A stretch of DNA of 64,000 nucleotides, taken from assembly GCA_009829735.1 (NCBI GenBank), contig CM020619.1:22314671-22378670 (forward strand), given 5' to 3'. Numbering within the stretch: the stretch's first letter is position 1; each line of letters opens with the position of its first letter. Positions 20,843 to 32,162 of the stretch are shown piece by piece. Source of the stretch: Pyropia yezoensis (Eukaryota > Rhodophyta > Bangiophyceae > Bangiales > Bangiaceae). The notes beneath the pieces were generated by a model that was not told the origin of the DNA, did no database searches, and saw only the letters and a list, made by a program, of their open reading frames with translations. Made by a program: the position numbers and the translations under genes.

Positions 20843-22510
20843 GTTAGGGGAGCGACAAGGACAGACGGCGTGTATGGGGGGGGGGGGGGGGGGGCGCATA
20901 GCGCCGGGCTGGCGGCTGGCGGCTGGCTCTCCGCCACTGGCGCCCTGTGGTCACCGACGCGGTGGGCCCCCGCGGCTGTCGCAACGGGCGCGACAGCACG
21001 GGCGCGCCCCTCGTGCCTTGCCCTCCTTCTGCATCTGAACACGAGACCTACCCGCCGGTTCCTTGTTGGGGGTGACGGGGTTGGGGGGGGGGGCGGCCGC
21101 CCATTTGACGCCCGCGTCCGCCTTCGCGCGCTGCGGGAATTGCGGGAGGAGAGGGAAGGTGGGGGGGGTGGGCGCGCGCAGAACGGGGGGGGGGGGTGGA
21201 GCGGGGGGAGGATCCGAAGAGGCCTAAATCCGCCGTCCGGTCGCAGAGAGCGGGGAAAAAGGGGAATGGGAAGGAAGGGGCGCCCTGCAGACGCCAGCGG
21301 GCACCCCGCGCCAGCTCAGACCGGGCGGCAGTAGAGTCGCCGCCGCTGACGCGCGGTTGGCAGCGCCCAGAGTAGATTGAATGGTCATGATGCAGCAACC
21401 CCCTTCCCCCCCCCTTTTCTGCCTCTCCCCCCCTCATCCCCTCCCCCGTCCCTCCTTCCTCTCCAGCTCCTGCGAGACAGGTGGTCGCCTTACTCCTCCG
21501 CACGCCACCGCCAGCGCCACCACCTGCGTCAGGCTTGTTAGAATATGGGAAAGGACGGCGCCGAGGGCACGTCCGTTATGGCGCAGTAATCCATCACCTG
21601 CCGCGGCAACTGGTCAAGGCCAGCCGCGGCGGCCGCGGCAGCGGCGGCAAGCCCAACCCCCCCCGGCGGCAGCCGCACCAGCGCCACCGCCCGGCGGACG
21701 GCGCAGACGCTGCCGTGGAGCAGCGGCCTCCGCGTGCCGTCGTCCACCTCCCGCGCGAAGGCGTCCCAGTCGCCGCTGCCGCCGCCACCGGGCACCAGCT
21801 CCACGGACAGGGGGAAGGGGCCAGCCGCAGCGCCGCCGCCTTGACCGCCTGCACATCGGCGGGTGGGGCTGCGAGGAGGATGGTGAGGAGGGTGTGCGGG
21901 ACGCCGCCGCCGCCGCCAACGCCGACGCTGTGAACGCCTGCCGCCGCCGCGCGGCGAGACGCCACCACCCCCGCGGTGGCCAGGACGTCGGTCAAGACGG
22001 GTGGCCCCGCGGGGAGGACGGCGGCGACCGCCGCGCGATAGGCGGCGGGGGGGGGCAGAGGGGAAGGTGCTTGCTGAAGGGGAGGGTGAAAAGGGGATGC
22101 GAAGCGCAAGACCTCCCTTTCGCGCCAGACGACCTCGAGAGTGGTTGCCTTCGAGCGGGGGAGGCCGCCCGCGGGAAGTCATCCTCGGTGGCTCGGGCGG
22201 CAGCGCAGCACGCCCTCAGATGGCACCGCAGCACACCACCGTGCGGCTTTCAGCCGGCGCTCACACGCGACGCAGTGACGGCGGTGGGCCCTGCTCTACT
22301 GACTGGTGGCAACCGTCATCGGAACACAACAGTTCCTTTCGGGGCAGTTCCAAACCTCAAAACACTCGAAGTTTCGAGTTTATGAAATATCACTGCTCGA
22401 GCCGATTTCACCATGGCGCATACTCGTGGTCGCCAGGCCACATTTCATATACTGGTACTCGTGCAATACACTTGGGGCGATACCCATACTCGGTCCTGAA
22501 AACGGTACTC
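20843..22510. other. GC-rich right half of the hAT, no certain gene
   Basis: Very GC-rich with G and C runs. Minus-strand frames between about 22110 and 21540 look coding-like in patches (a VPHTLLTILLAAPPADVQ stretch, then in another frame a GDWDAFAREVDDG stretch), which could be a captured or older gene fragment with a frameshift. I do not recognise it. No hAT C-terminal domain was found. Confidence 0.35.
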
Positions 22511-22531
22511 ATGGTAGGGCCTGATCAAACG
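22511..22531 (+). repeat. Right terminal inverted repeat and target duplication of the hAT
   Basis: ATGGTAGGGCCTG (22511-22523) then ATCAAACG (22524-22531), matching 7790-7810. Confidence 0.93.
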
Positions 22532-23831
22532 GATGTACGCCTCAATGCGGCGACACTCCTACTTGGAAGCCATGGCAAGTGAAGTCCATACGCATCTGGA
22601 AGCTTGTGTATTTTTTTGCCAGGAACCGGTTGAGGAAAAACACTTGCAAGCTACGCCTGTTTTCTGCGGTGGAGCCCTTTATAAGCTTGAATATGGACAT
22701 CCTGGGGCCCCTACCTGGGACATACAGTGGCAACCTCTACCGGCTCATTATTTGTGACCGGTTCTCCAAGTTCACTCGAGCAATCCCGCTGAGAACCATA
22801 CAGCCCTGGATGTCGCGTCGGCCTCCTGTGAGTACTGGATAGCCCCCTACGGCCTTCCGGAGTCCGTCTTGACCGACAACGGACCCCAGCTTGCATCCGT
22901 GTACTTCCGAGGAGTCTGCGACCGGATGGGTATCAAGAACTTGTTCACAACCACGTATCACCCGCAAACGAATGGTCAAGTAGAAGGATTCAACCGGACC
23001 CTGGTAGACATGCTCGGGTACTACGTTGAGGAGCATCAAGAAGACCGGGACAAGCTCCTGGCCATCCTCAGTCTGACGTACAACTCCCGGGTTCACAGAA
23101 CGACCGGGGTAGCTCCCCTAGACTTTGTCACACCAAGGCTGTTGACCAAATTCTCCCTGGAAAGGATTCCTAACGGCCTTGAGCCTGGCCCGAAGCCGGG
23201 TCCCAAGGCCAAGGATGAGCTCCTAGAATAGCTGAAGCTTCTTCCCCCACGAGTCAAGTAGTCATTTGCCAATACCCAGGAGCGATGCAAGCGGGACTTT
23301 GACAAGGGTGCACGGGAAAAGAACAAGGAACTGGATGATGATCACTGGGTTTTTGTGAACAGCCATAGCGAGACCAGGGGGAAGCTGGAATCGAAGATAA
23401 ACGGGCACTATGAAGTACTGAGCACGGACGGCTGGACGTTTTATCTAGACGTGGATGGTTCCCCATACCGGTCGAGTAGCGACCACGTCCCTCGAGCTCT
23501 AACGCGAAGCAAGAGGGACCTGACTCGGCGCAGGTACCATATTTATCACGAAAGGAAGGCCGCGAATATATCTACGTCAAGTTCAATGACCATGCCTGGA
23601 GTGCGCGTGCGCTGATCCAGCTTCAACTTGGCTGACGATACCTGGGAGCCATCTAACCGGTTACCCATTGCTGATGTCTGTGCCTCCACCCGGCGGAACG
23701 GGATTGAAGGTACACCAGTGGCCAAAGCTGGCAAGATCCTCAAGACATTCTTGGAGGACGACGAGAAGGAAAGAACTGACCAGGGCCTGCCAGGCAAGTC
23801 CAGCTCGGAAGCGACGGACGAGGAACAATAA
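22532..23831 (+). pseudogene. Second part of element A pol: integrase and chromodomain
   Basis: Directly after the duplication the zinc-binding domain continues (RRH...HTHLEAC...C). Catalytic residues follow: Asp in NMDILGPLP (about 22690), Asp in LTDNGPQL (about 22875) and Glu in NGQVEGFN (about 22975), where the usual Arg is Gly. Frames shift near 22640 and again before 22800. The open core frame ends at TAG 23229-23231. The C-terminal GPY-like region (about 23355-23540) and a degenerate chromodomain (about 23560-23700, ending DDTWEPSNRL) follow with further breaks. Confidence 0.85.
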
Positions 23832-23999
23832 GATTAAGAAAAAGGAACGGGTGCATTAAGGAATCAAGCTCTACAAACATGGAACTACCAGGAAACCAGC
23901 AAGCACCCGTTCGAGCAACCCTTCTCTTCGCCTCTTCCCTCCTCGATCCCCTATGGCTTCTACCTTTCGCTTCCTCGAGTCTTACTCCCGGCGCGCGCG

Positions 24000-25333
24000 C
24001 TACGCGGCAGGAACATCCTCCAGCGCCTCACTAGTAGCATGATGGGACCCAGACGATGACGGGATGACGTAGTAGGGCGGCCGAGACGCCTCGGCATACG
24101 CCACCACCGGAACAGCACTTGTAGCAGCCGGACGCTTCCGCTCCGCCAGGTTCGCCCGCGAGCGCTCCTGGAACTCTTGCAGGTCCCTTACCAGCGCTGG
24201 GCCAGGCCATGCCGAGCCAAGGTGTCCAGAAGCTCGAGGACCACCGAACTATCTGACATCTGGGCGCTGTCCGCTCAAGCAAACACCTGGTCAACCACGT
24301 CATTCAAGACGCTGGCGTATGTACCCAGCACCAAGGAAGACCGGACGCCCTCGACTTGCACCGGAGGTCGTCCCGGCTGATCCTAGATCATGCCCCTATC
24401 GTACCGGTCACAGGAGGGGCCACCTTGAGTCAGGTACCAGTCGGGGACCCGGAAGCGAGAAAGGCCGAGGATCGGAGCTGGAATCTCAAACTGACCAGGT
24501 GGCGCTATGCGCGGACGGCTAACACTAACCCCTGAAACCGGAGTGCCAAGCTCATATGTAGGCACGGAACCACGAGCAGCCGTAGCCGTCGCCCGACCAG
24601 TAGGCCCCGAGGTAGAAGGCGACCGGATAGTGATACCCGGGGCAGCACCAAGAGTCGAACCCGGACAGCGCAGTGCCGGATGAGCCCGGAGAACCGGTGC
24701 GGGGGGAGCCCGCGGCACAGGCGCCCGCGAAGACGGATCGACTGATGCCACAGGAGCTACCGGAGGAACTTGAGCAACCACGTAAGCCTGTAAAGCAGCT
24801 GCAGCCCACCCCGCTTCTTACACCAGCCGAACAGATGGAAGCAGGTCCAAGGCGGCCGGCGCCGGAAAGCTTCCCAGCTGCGAACACGCCGGCAACGGGA
24901 TCGCCAGCTGCACCTTAACAGGAGAGGACTGGTAGACCACCTGCACCCAACCAGAGTCATCCTGAAGCGCGCTATTCTGCTCAGCGATCAAATTCAGGAA
25001 CATACCGTCATGCAGCGTGAGCTGACGCCGGAAGTCGATCATCGCCTGGAAGAGCTGCTCGTACTCCGCATCCTGGCTGCGCAAGAAGTCGACGGTCAGC
25101 TTCTTGCTAATCTAGACCATTATCAGGTCCGAGAGAAGCCAGGGCCCGTTCAGCACCAAGACTCCATGTATACAGTGGTTGGCCGCAAGAACAGTCATCT
25201 CGAAGATGTACATCATGTACAGGATCGAGTGAATGAATACCTTGTTCGACGTCTGGGTGAGCGCGTGAAAGAAGTACGAGGTGGAGAGGATGCTGGATGG
25301 CGCGAACCCGACCGGGATCTCAACGTGAGGGAT
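24000..25333 (-). pseudogene. C-terminal part of element A antisense accessory gene
   Basis: Reading leftward from the copia insertion, the segments are: PHVEIPVGF with a Tyr-Phe and hydrophobic block (about 25330-25112), TAG, SKKLTVDFLRSQDAEYEQLF (about 25100-25040), VQVVYQ (near 24940), a long Pro/Ala linker, YLTQGGPSCDRYDRG (about 24440-24390), SSLVLGTYASVLNDVVDQ (about 24350-24290) and an end at TAG 24000-24002. These match in order the ORFs of B and D. Internal stops (TAG near 25113 and 24390; TGA near 24275; TAA near 24185) are consistent with C-to-T changes. The gene converges on A's pol. Confidence 0.6.
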
Positions 25334-26063
25334 CAATGGGAGGTAACCAGGGGTGATTGATAAAGGAGTAGAAACCAATACCGTGCTGAGTGCCCCGTAC
25401 TTGGTAATTCGCGAATGTGAGAAGTAGGGGTGCGTGACACCAATGCGTAACAGGTCCCGTCTCTTCAAGGCCGCGTAATCGGCCCTGTAGCGTCACAAGT
25501 GAAGGGCCGCGTTATCGGCACTATCAAGAATGAACGTTTACAAGAAAAGACAAAGGCACAGACGCAAATGCCGGTCGGCTGCCTGCGGCGGCGACTAGCG
25601 TCCCTCAAATACCCCCCCTCCCTCATTCCCGTCTCGAGAGGACCCCTCGTGACCCCTCGTTGGGCCACCCCATAGTGCGGGCACAGTTGCCCGCCGCTTA
25701 TCCGCCCTCTCAGTCAGGTCCATCATCCTCTGGGGCCGGGACCCAGCACGACCGGTACAATCGGCCACGTGAGTCCGCCGCCAGTAGCGTCCCGCCGTCG
25801 GGGCGACGTCCGCGGCGCTGGTCGCGACACGCGTCGCTTGCCGGTCCTGTTCCTGTCGTGGCGAGACCCACCACGAGCAGGCGCCCATCACGCCAGCTGT
25901 GGCACTGCGCAACGAGGTGCCATGCCCCCCGTGACTGGCCACACAAGCAACGCCCAAACAACATATCTTGCCAGCCGGCTGCTTAAGCAGCCGGCCACAA
26001 CTTGAGACCTGCCGCCCCACCAAAATGCGGCAAGTCGTCACAGAAGGTCCAGAAAGTCTCACA
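25334..26063 (-). repeat. Copia 3' LTR (730 bp)
   Basis: On the minus strand it starts TGTGAGACTTTC and ends CCTCCCATTG, so the 3' terminus is not the usual CA. Nearly identical to 31428-32157. Confidence 0.9.
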
Positions 26064-26314
26064 CTGGCGGGGTTCCCGTGGCCAGACACGGGGGGTTTAC
26101 AGAGGGTCGGATTACCCACTGGACCACGGGGGTGTGGTCCACCCCCGAGCGCAGCAGTGTCTCCAAGGCGGGGCAGCCCCGCGTCTATGTCATGGGGTCA
26201 GCCGGGTTTTGTTCCGACGCAATGAGCCCGACGTTGGAGATCTCGTGGCGGTTGTAGGCCTGCCGGGCTGCAGCAATGTCGACCATCAGCCGCTTCTCGG
26301 TTGGATGCGACGCC
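26064..26314. other. Copia region between pol stop and 3' LTR
   Basis: No ORF seen; it contains short GC-rich inverted repeats (CCACGGGGGTGTGG). No clear polypurine tract beside the LTR. Confidence 0.5.
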
Positions 26315-27575
26315 TTAGTCACCACATCGGACATGCCTGCAGTACAGCTGCTCCAAGTCATACCTTAGTACAAACGCCTCCTCAAAGGCGGTCGAGAAGG
26401 CATAGACCTCCCCCGCCATCACCGACCGTACCACCCGCTTGCACTTGCGGCTGGCAAAGCTGAGGACGTGCGCCCGCCCAGTGTTGTCACACAGTAAAGC
26501 AATGTAGCCAATCTGCGTTGAGTTGTCGTGGTTGTTGGCAAAGGAGGAGTCAGCGTAGACTCGCAGGTGCAGGCTGTTCACGTCCAGCTTGGGATACTTG
26601 AGGGCCAAGTCCCGCCCAGTCTGGGCCTTCTTGACTAGATCGTTATAGGTCTTGATAGCTGCTGCCCCGTACGCGCCCTCAGTGACCTGCGCCAGCTTGT
26701 TTATCCCGCTGCACAAGTCAGGCCTGGTGTGCGCCAGCCACGCCAGGCTTGCCCGAGCCGATGCATATCGGCTGAACGAAGACTCTGCCGACAGTCGCTC
26801 AAGGTTGTCCACGTAGGCGACTTGGTCGAGCGTAAACCGGTAACCCTTGCCCTCAGCTGTTGACACTCGGACGCCGACGAAGTCAGTGTCGTCCCAAACC
26901 CGCTCCTTCCCTTCAAATTTGACGAGCATCTCCTCTGTAGCTGCTTGGAACTCCCGGTCGCCTCCCATGATGAAGTCGTCGACATAGGCGCCGAGGACAC
27001 CAACCAGGGCGCCCGCATCGTTGCGCTTGTAGAACATGGACGGGTCGTAAGTGAGGGAGGACATCATCAAGTCACCCTCAATGTGAGCGGTGAAGGTGGC
27101 ATGCCCATAATCGCCAGCGTCACATACCCCGTAGAGGGGCAGCAGGATCTCGAGCAGCTCATCCTCTTCTATGGCAAAGAGGTGCCTGTCAGCCGGCTTG
27201 AGACGCAGGTAAAGTTGCCCCGTGAACCCGTCTTGGCTTTGTAGGTAGGCTTGGGTGATGTCGTGGGCGAATAAGCGAAAGTCGAGGATCGCTGAGGTCG
27301 ACACCAGCAAGCGTGTAGACCGTTGGCGGAGGGTAGCTAGGTTGTGCACTACAAACTCCTTTGCCTTGTCACGATATCCTTGGGCAACAAACCGCGCCTT
27401 GGGCGTCTCGTCCGCGGTCTTGAAGTTTTTGAGGGTGTACACGAAACGCCCACCAATAATGTTTGCCCCCTTGGGCACGTCTTTTTCTTTGACGCGGTTG
27501 AAGGTGCCGCGATCCTGCAGGCCGTCGATTTCCTTGCGTGCCGCTGCCTGGAACCGGGCAGTGTTGATGAGCGGA
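26315..27575 (-). pseudogene. Copia reverse transcriptase and RNase H
   Basis: On the minus strand: PKGANIIGGRFVYTLK (RT start), ARFVAQGY, AHDITQAYLQS, the catalytic YVDD (about 26980), then RNase H with YADSSFANNHD (about 26560), SFASRKCK and GEVYAFSTAFEE. The open ORF starts at 27478. It is in a different frame from the upstream integrase ORF (stop at 27576), so either a frameshift mutation or recoding joins them. The C-terminus is CRHVRCGD. Confidence 0.9.
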
Positions 27576-29606
27576 TCACCTTTGGGGGATGACCTCAGTC
27601 AGGTGCACACCTGCTGCGCGAGCCGCATTAGTTTCCTCCACCACGTCGGCTTCGTCATTTTGCTGGCTATCCTCATCCTCCTTGAGCCTCAGGGGTGCAC
27701 GTACAGCACGAGCGACTTTAGGGGGGGGCGTCTTGACCCCACGTTGAGGTAATCCGGCAGAGGTAGTCGCTCCAGTACACCGAGCACCTGCCCTGTAGCA
27801 GGCAGACAATCCGGACGGGGTCAGGCGCATCTTGGGAAGCGTTGAAATAAATGCCCGACAATCAGCCCGGACGCTCGACAGGAACGCCTCGCCGTTGATG
27901 ACTGAGTCCAGCAACTGGGCGTTCCCTACGTCGGGATCCAGCGCCGCTGCTTGAAAGCCACCCGGCCGCCCACCAGGCGGTGTCGTTGCCGCCATCGGGG
28001 TAGCCACCAGTGGAGCCAGAGGAGGCACCTCTGTAGCCGGCGTTCGGTCCCCGTCTGCTGGGTTTGAGCTGCTACCAGGGGCAGAGTTTGCGACGGCCGC
28101 GCTGCTTCCACCACCGGGGGACGGATCACCAGTTCCCGCAGAGTTTGCCTCACAGGCTGTGGCCACGTAGCGCTTAAGTTTGTCCACAGAAAACTGCTTC
28201 AACATCCCATCGACTGCCAGCCAAACTTCCTTGTCTTGCCGTGCCACCAGCGCGTACGGACCGGTCCACTCGTCGGCAGGTGGCTCCCGATAGACGAGGA
28301 CCTGGTCGCCAAGGTAGAGGTCACTGCTGGCAGCTGCAGGCACAGGCGCGGCCATGGCGACTCGTAGCCGCGCCCGAGCCACAATCGCTAGCATCTCGCC
28401 GCGCGCTGCGGCCATGGCTAGCATGCGGTCCCGCTGCACAGGTAGCGGGAGAGAGCTTAAGGGCGTCCGAGGGATGACTCAAAATACCAGTAGAGTGGGC
28501 ACCGGACCACACGGACCAGCAGTCTGATTCATAGCCGCCACTGACAACGAGAGGGCCGCCTCAGGCGGAACGCCAGCATGCGACATCCTGACTTTGCGGT
28601 AGATGGTTCGCAAGAACGCATGGTAGCGTTCGCCCCCACCAAGCGCGTTGCGCCATTCCACACCTGAGAGAACGAGTTGAGTGCCCGCCGAGGTAGTAAG
28701 TGCACGCCAAGAAGGGGACGAGAATTGTGGCGCTTGGTCAACGTGAAGAATTTGTGGGTGGCCGACGTACGCGTTGGCCCACGTGTTGACGTATAGCTGC
28801 CACAGCTCATCAAATCTTTCGCCCTTGGTGAATACGGCGGCGCTGAACAGCGTGTCCTTGTCCACGATGTGCATCACACTCCGGCCGTCCAAGTACATCA
28901 GGTCTATCAGGACGACCCGGTTAAACACAAGGTCGTCGTTGGGCATGGAGACCTTGGACAGCCGCTGGCACACGTCAAACGCGGCTGTCAGTTGCTCCAG
29001 CTCGGCCCGGGTACCCGCTTCAATCTTGCCGTCATTGGCCCGCCGCAGCAATGCGGAAAGCCTGTCGGGATGGGGGTGGTTGAAGTGCTTGTGGAGCCGG
29101 TCAAGCTTCACGGTCGTGTAGTACACGCGCGCGCCCCATTCCAGGTAGATGTGGCCGTCCTTACCCACCAGCGGCGTGGCAATGCCGCGCTTGTCACACT
29201 TGAGCACAGTTTCGACGGTGTTGACATACAGGGCCAGGACGTCGAGGATGTCGAGCCCGACCAGGAATGGAACGTCAATATCCACCACGTCTACATGTAG
29301 CAGAGCGTAAAACTCGGTCGAGATGGGCACCCGGATGGACACCTTGCCTTGGCTTAGAGTACGTACGCCACCAAACAGGAAGGACGTCGGCTTTTCCCGT
29401 CGCAAGGACAGTGGCCTGCCTGTCAGTCGGGCGCAGGCCTCCGCCTGCCGGCGCCCAATCACCGTACGGGTGGCGCCCGTGTCTAGGCATGCCCCCATGA
29501 AATCCGCAGTACAGCGGCTGTCAACCAGCAGGCATTTGAGTGCGTATGGGTCAGTCTCCCAAGGCGGGGCTTTGCGTCTAGGATTGGGAATGTGGCGACG
29601 ACTCAC
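27576..29606 (-). pseudogene. Copia protease and integrase with an in-frame TGA
   Basis: The minus frame begins near 29606. The aspartic protease has ACLDTGATRTVIG (about 29490) and FLVGLDILDV (about 29250). The integrase zinc region has LHKHFNHPHPDRL and a lone C..L where C..C is usual. The catalytic triad is Asp in VLIDLMYLDG (about 28910), Asp in LHVDQAPQF (about 28740) and Glu in ALGGGERYHAF (about 28625). The frame is cut by TGA 28481-28479 within a TLLVF-x-VIPR block usual in copia, and continues in the same frame to 27576 through a C-terminal region with an LGDQVLVYREPP block. The tail is Pro/Ala-rich then acidic. Confidence 0.88.
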
Positions 29607-29611
29607 ACCCC

Positions 29612-30820
29612 CTACGCAAAACCCACGTGCTTGCCGATGGCGGCGCTTGACCCCTGCGACGGATAGCCCTTTTCGTCGTCGTCATCATCGCTGTTGTTCG
29701 TCGTGTAGTATTGGCCCGACTCCTCCGTAGTGGCATAAGAGCCTTCCCTCGTGCCACAGACGAGCACGTCCTCCAGGTCGTTGGCGCCCTCGACGGTTGC
29801 TGTCGGGTTAAGTTGGAGGGTGAGTTGGTAAAGAACTGCGGCGACGGATGCTCGGCCACCGTTCGTCTTCTTGTCGTAGTACTCCACCTCCCGCTTGGTG
29901 GCTCGGATAGCGTCGACGGGCTTGGGGCAGTTCTTGAGCAGGTGCTTGGGGTCATCACAATTAAAGCACCCTGGGATCGTGAGGGGGTCAAAACGGGGTC
30001 CGCCATCCGCCTTAGCGGAGGCCTTGCCTCTCGCATAAGTGGGGCGAGGCATCCCGATGCTCTTAGCTGACTTGCCGTACATGCCTTGCCCTGTGAAGTA
30101 ATTTGCCTTAAGAGGCGCCTGGGCCACCATTCCGCCGTTAGGGTTGGGGTCGTTGGCGGTGTCAAATTCCTCCGCCAACTGCAACTCGCTGATGAGGGCG
30201 GCGTATAGCTCCTCGAAGTTCATATCTACCGTCGTAAGACGGCCAAGGGGAGCGCGCGCCCAAGGGACGCCGACGAAAGCAAGGCGGAGGTAGTCCCGCT
30301 TGTGCGTGTCGTCGCGGTAGTTGGTGGGCAGTTGTGGCGCCAGCTTCGTGATGGTCTTGTAAATGGTCTGCAACGCCGTTTTGTCGTCCATGCCCTGCTT
30401 GAGCAGCTTGCCAAATCGTAGGCTTGACAGGCGGTTCTGCACAGCCGTCTGACGGGTCGTCGAGCTGTACTGCTTATTCATCAGGAGGACCGCCTCAGAG
30501 AAGGTGGCGATACGGCCATCCACATGGTCGTCAAAGTAGCGCTTTGCCTCCCTGTCAAAGAGGTTGTACATGAATTGCAACTTCTGCTCATAACTGACGG
30601 AGAAGTCGCGTGTGATCTGCAGGTAGAGCCCCACATACTCATGGAAGGCCTGGTCCTTGGCGCCCGTAAACTTTATGCTGTCCTTGGAGTACCGCATGCC
30701 AATGCCCTGGCCAATGCGGTCGGGCGACAAGCCGTGTTCGGCACTACGAGGATGTGCACCGCCGCCTTGTACACCGCCGCCCTGGTGTGGTGTACCCGCA
30801 TACGATGCCCGCGCCATCAT
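29612..30820 (-). CDS. Copia Gag
   Basis: An intact 402-codon minus-strand ORF. It has a central helical capsid region (DRIGQGIGMRYSKDSIKFTG to LQLAEEF, residues 35-235) and a complete zinc knuckle CFNCDDPKHLLKNC (about residue 287), then an acidic DDDDDEK stretch and stop 29612. It forms the particle. The next ORF begins 5 nt later in another frame. Confidence 0.92.
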   Translation of the reverse strand: MMARASYAGTPHQGGGVQGGGAHPRSAEHGLSPDRIGQGIGMRYSKDSIKFTGAKDQAFHEYVGLYLQITRDFSVSYEQKLQFMYNLFDREAKRYFDDHVDGRIATFSEAVLLMNKQYSSTTRQTAVQNRLSSLRFGKLLKQGMDDKTALQTIYKTITKLAPQLPTNYRDDTHKRDYLRLAFVGVPWARAPLGRLTTVDMNFEELYAALISELQLAEEFDTANDPNPNGGMVAQAPLKANYFTGQGMYGKSAKSIGMPRPTYARGKASAKADGGPRFDPLTIPGCFNCDDPKHLLKNCPKPVDAIRATKREVEYYDKKTNGGRASVAAVLYQLTLQLNPTATVEGANDLEDVLVCGTREGSYATTEESGQYYTTNNSDDDDDEKGYPSQGSSAAIGKHVGFA

Positions 30821-31427
30821 CGTATTGTGGAACTTGCGAGCTAGCTCCTGGGCCTGGTCGCGTTCGGGTCCGTGGGCTTACAGTCGGCCCGCCAAGAGGT
30901 TGTAAACACGGTGAGTAGGATGGTTGCCGAGGGCAGCACCATGTTTGTCCAGCCAGTTGCGGAGCTTGGTGTAGATGCGTTGGTAAGATGCAAGGTCTGG
31001 GTCAAAGAGCATCTCAGGTGGATAAGACTCAGCAACCATCTCCTTCACCTAGGCGCCCGCTGTGTCTGTCCCGATCTCCTGCTGAATGCCGCGAATAACG
31101 CGGATGAAGCCCTGCTGCACCATGGAGAGCTCGCTTAGGTTCTCTCCTTTGAGAAAGATCTCACGGAAGATGTTGTCCGTCTCGATGCTTCGCTGGCGGT
31201 TAAGTTCAAGGCCGGTCTGAATGCCAACTCCAAGGTTGCCTTGCACATTGGCCGGGACAATGCCCTCCAGGTTACCTTCCGCGTCGCCGCCCAAGTTGGG
31301 CTCGGGTGCGCCAGGGAGGTTCTCCTCGAGCTGGTTGTCCATGGTGATGGGGCCAGATCGGGACCAGTGGGGAGCAGCGGTTCGCATAGACCAGGCGGAT
31401 CGACGAAAATCCGGGCAAGTGATGGAT
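30821..31427 (-). other. Copia leader between 5' LTR and gag
   Basis: About 600 nt. Patches look coding-like on the minus strand (31387-31049, with a METDNIFREIFLKGENLSELSM-like stretch) and may be an N-terminal Gag extension interrupted near 31050. The PBS should lie at about 31427-31410; the sequence there (ATCCATCACTTGCCCGG on the minus strand) is not a familiar tRNA complement. Confidence 0.5.
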
Positions 31428-32157
31428 CAATGGGAGGTAACCAGGGGTGATTGATAAAGGAGTAGAAACCAATACCGTGCTGAGTGCCCCGTACTTGGTA
31501 ATTCGCGAATGTGAGAAGTAGGGGTGCGTGACACCAATGCGTAACAGGTCCCGTCTCTTCAAGGCCGCGCAATCGGCCCTGTAGCGTCACAAGTGAAGGG
31601 CCGCGTTATCGGCACTAACAAGAATGAACGTTTACAAGAAAAGACAAAGACACAGACGCAAATGCCGGTCGGCTGCCTGCGGCGGCGACTAGCGTCCCTC
31701 AAATACCCCCCCTCCCTCATTCCCGTCTCGAGAGGACCCCTCGTGACCCCTCGTTGGGCCACCCCATAGTGCGGGCACAGTTGCCCGCCGCTTATCCGCC
31801 CTCTCAGTCAGGTCCATCATCCTCTGGGGCCGGGACCCAGCACGACCGGTACAATCGGCCACGTGAGTCCGCCGCCAGTAGCGTCCCGCCGTCGGGGCGA
31901 CGTCCGCGGCGCTGGTCGCGACACGCGTCGCTTGCCGGTCCTGTTCCTGTCGTGGCGAGACCCACCACGAGCAGGCGCCCATCACGCCAGCTGTGGCACT
32001 GCGCAACGAGGTGCCATGCCCCCCGTGACTGGCCACACAAGCAACGCCCAAACAACATATCTTGCCAGCCGGCTGCTTAAGCAGCCGGCCACAACTTGAG
32101 ACCTGCCGCCCCACCAAAATGCGGCAAGTCGTCACAGAAGGTCCAGAAAGTCTCGCA
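31428..32157 (-). repeat. Copia 5' LTR (730 bp)
   Basis: It differs from 25334-26063 at about four positions. It starts TGCGAGAC on the minus strand at 32157. Confidence 0.9.
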
Positions 32158-32162
32158 GGGAT

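Larger units (their letters stand above)
7798..22523 (+). mobile_element. hAT DNA transposon inserted in element A integrase, itself carrying element B
   Basis: Terminal inverted repeats CAGGCCCTACCAT (7798-7810) and ATGGTAGGGCCTG (22511-22523) are perfect over 13 bp. An 8-bp target duplication ATCAAACG flanks them (7790-7797 and 22524-22531), the size expected for hAT. Removing one copy rejoins A's integrase in frame. GAGTA-type subterminal motifs recur near both ends. A hAT transposase remnant lies at 19193-20342. Without element B the hAT is about 4 kb, although the 500-N gap makes its true size unknown. Confidence 0.92.
25334..32157 (-). mobile_element. Ty1/copia retrotransposon inserted in element A antisense gene
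   Basis: 730-bp LTRs lie at 25334-26063 and 31428-32157, with GGGAT target duplications at 25329-25333 and 32158-32162. Removing the element and one duplication makes A's antisense frame continuous at this point. On the minus strand the order is gag (30820-29612), protease plus integrase (29606-27576), then RT plus RNase H (27575-26315): integrase before RT, the copia order. The LTRs differ at about four positions, so it is young. It may be inactive because of a TGA in the integrase. Confidence 0.95.

Noticed and set aside
21381..22385. 334-codon plus-strand ORF in the hAT right half
   Set aside because: Arg/Pro/Ala-rich GC artefact without hAT motifs.
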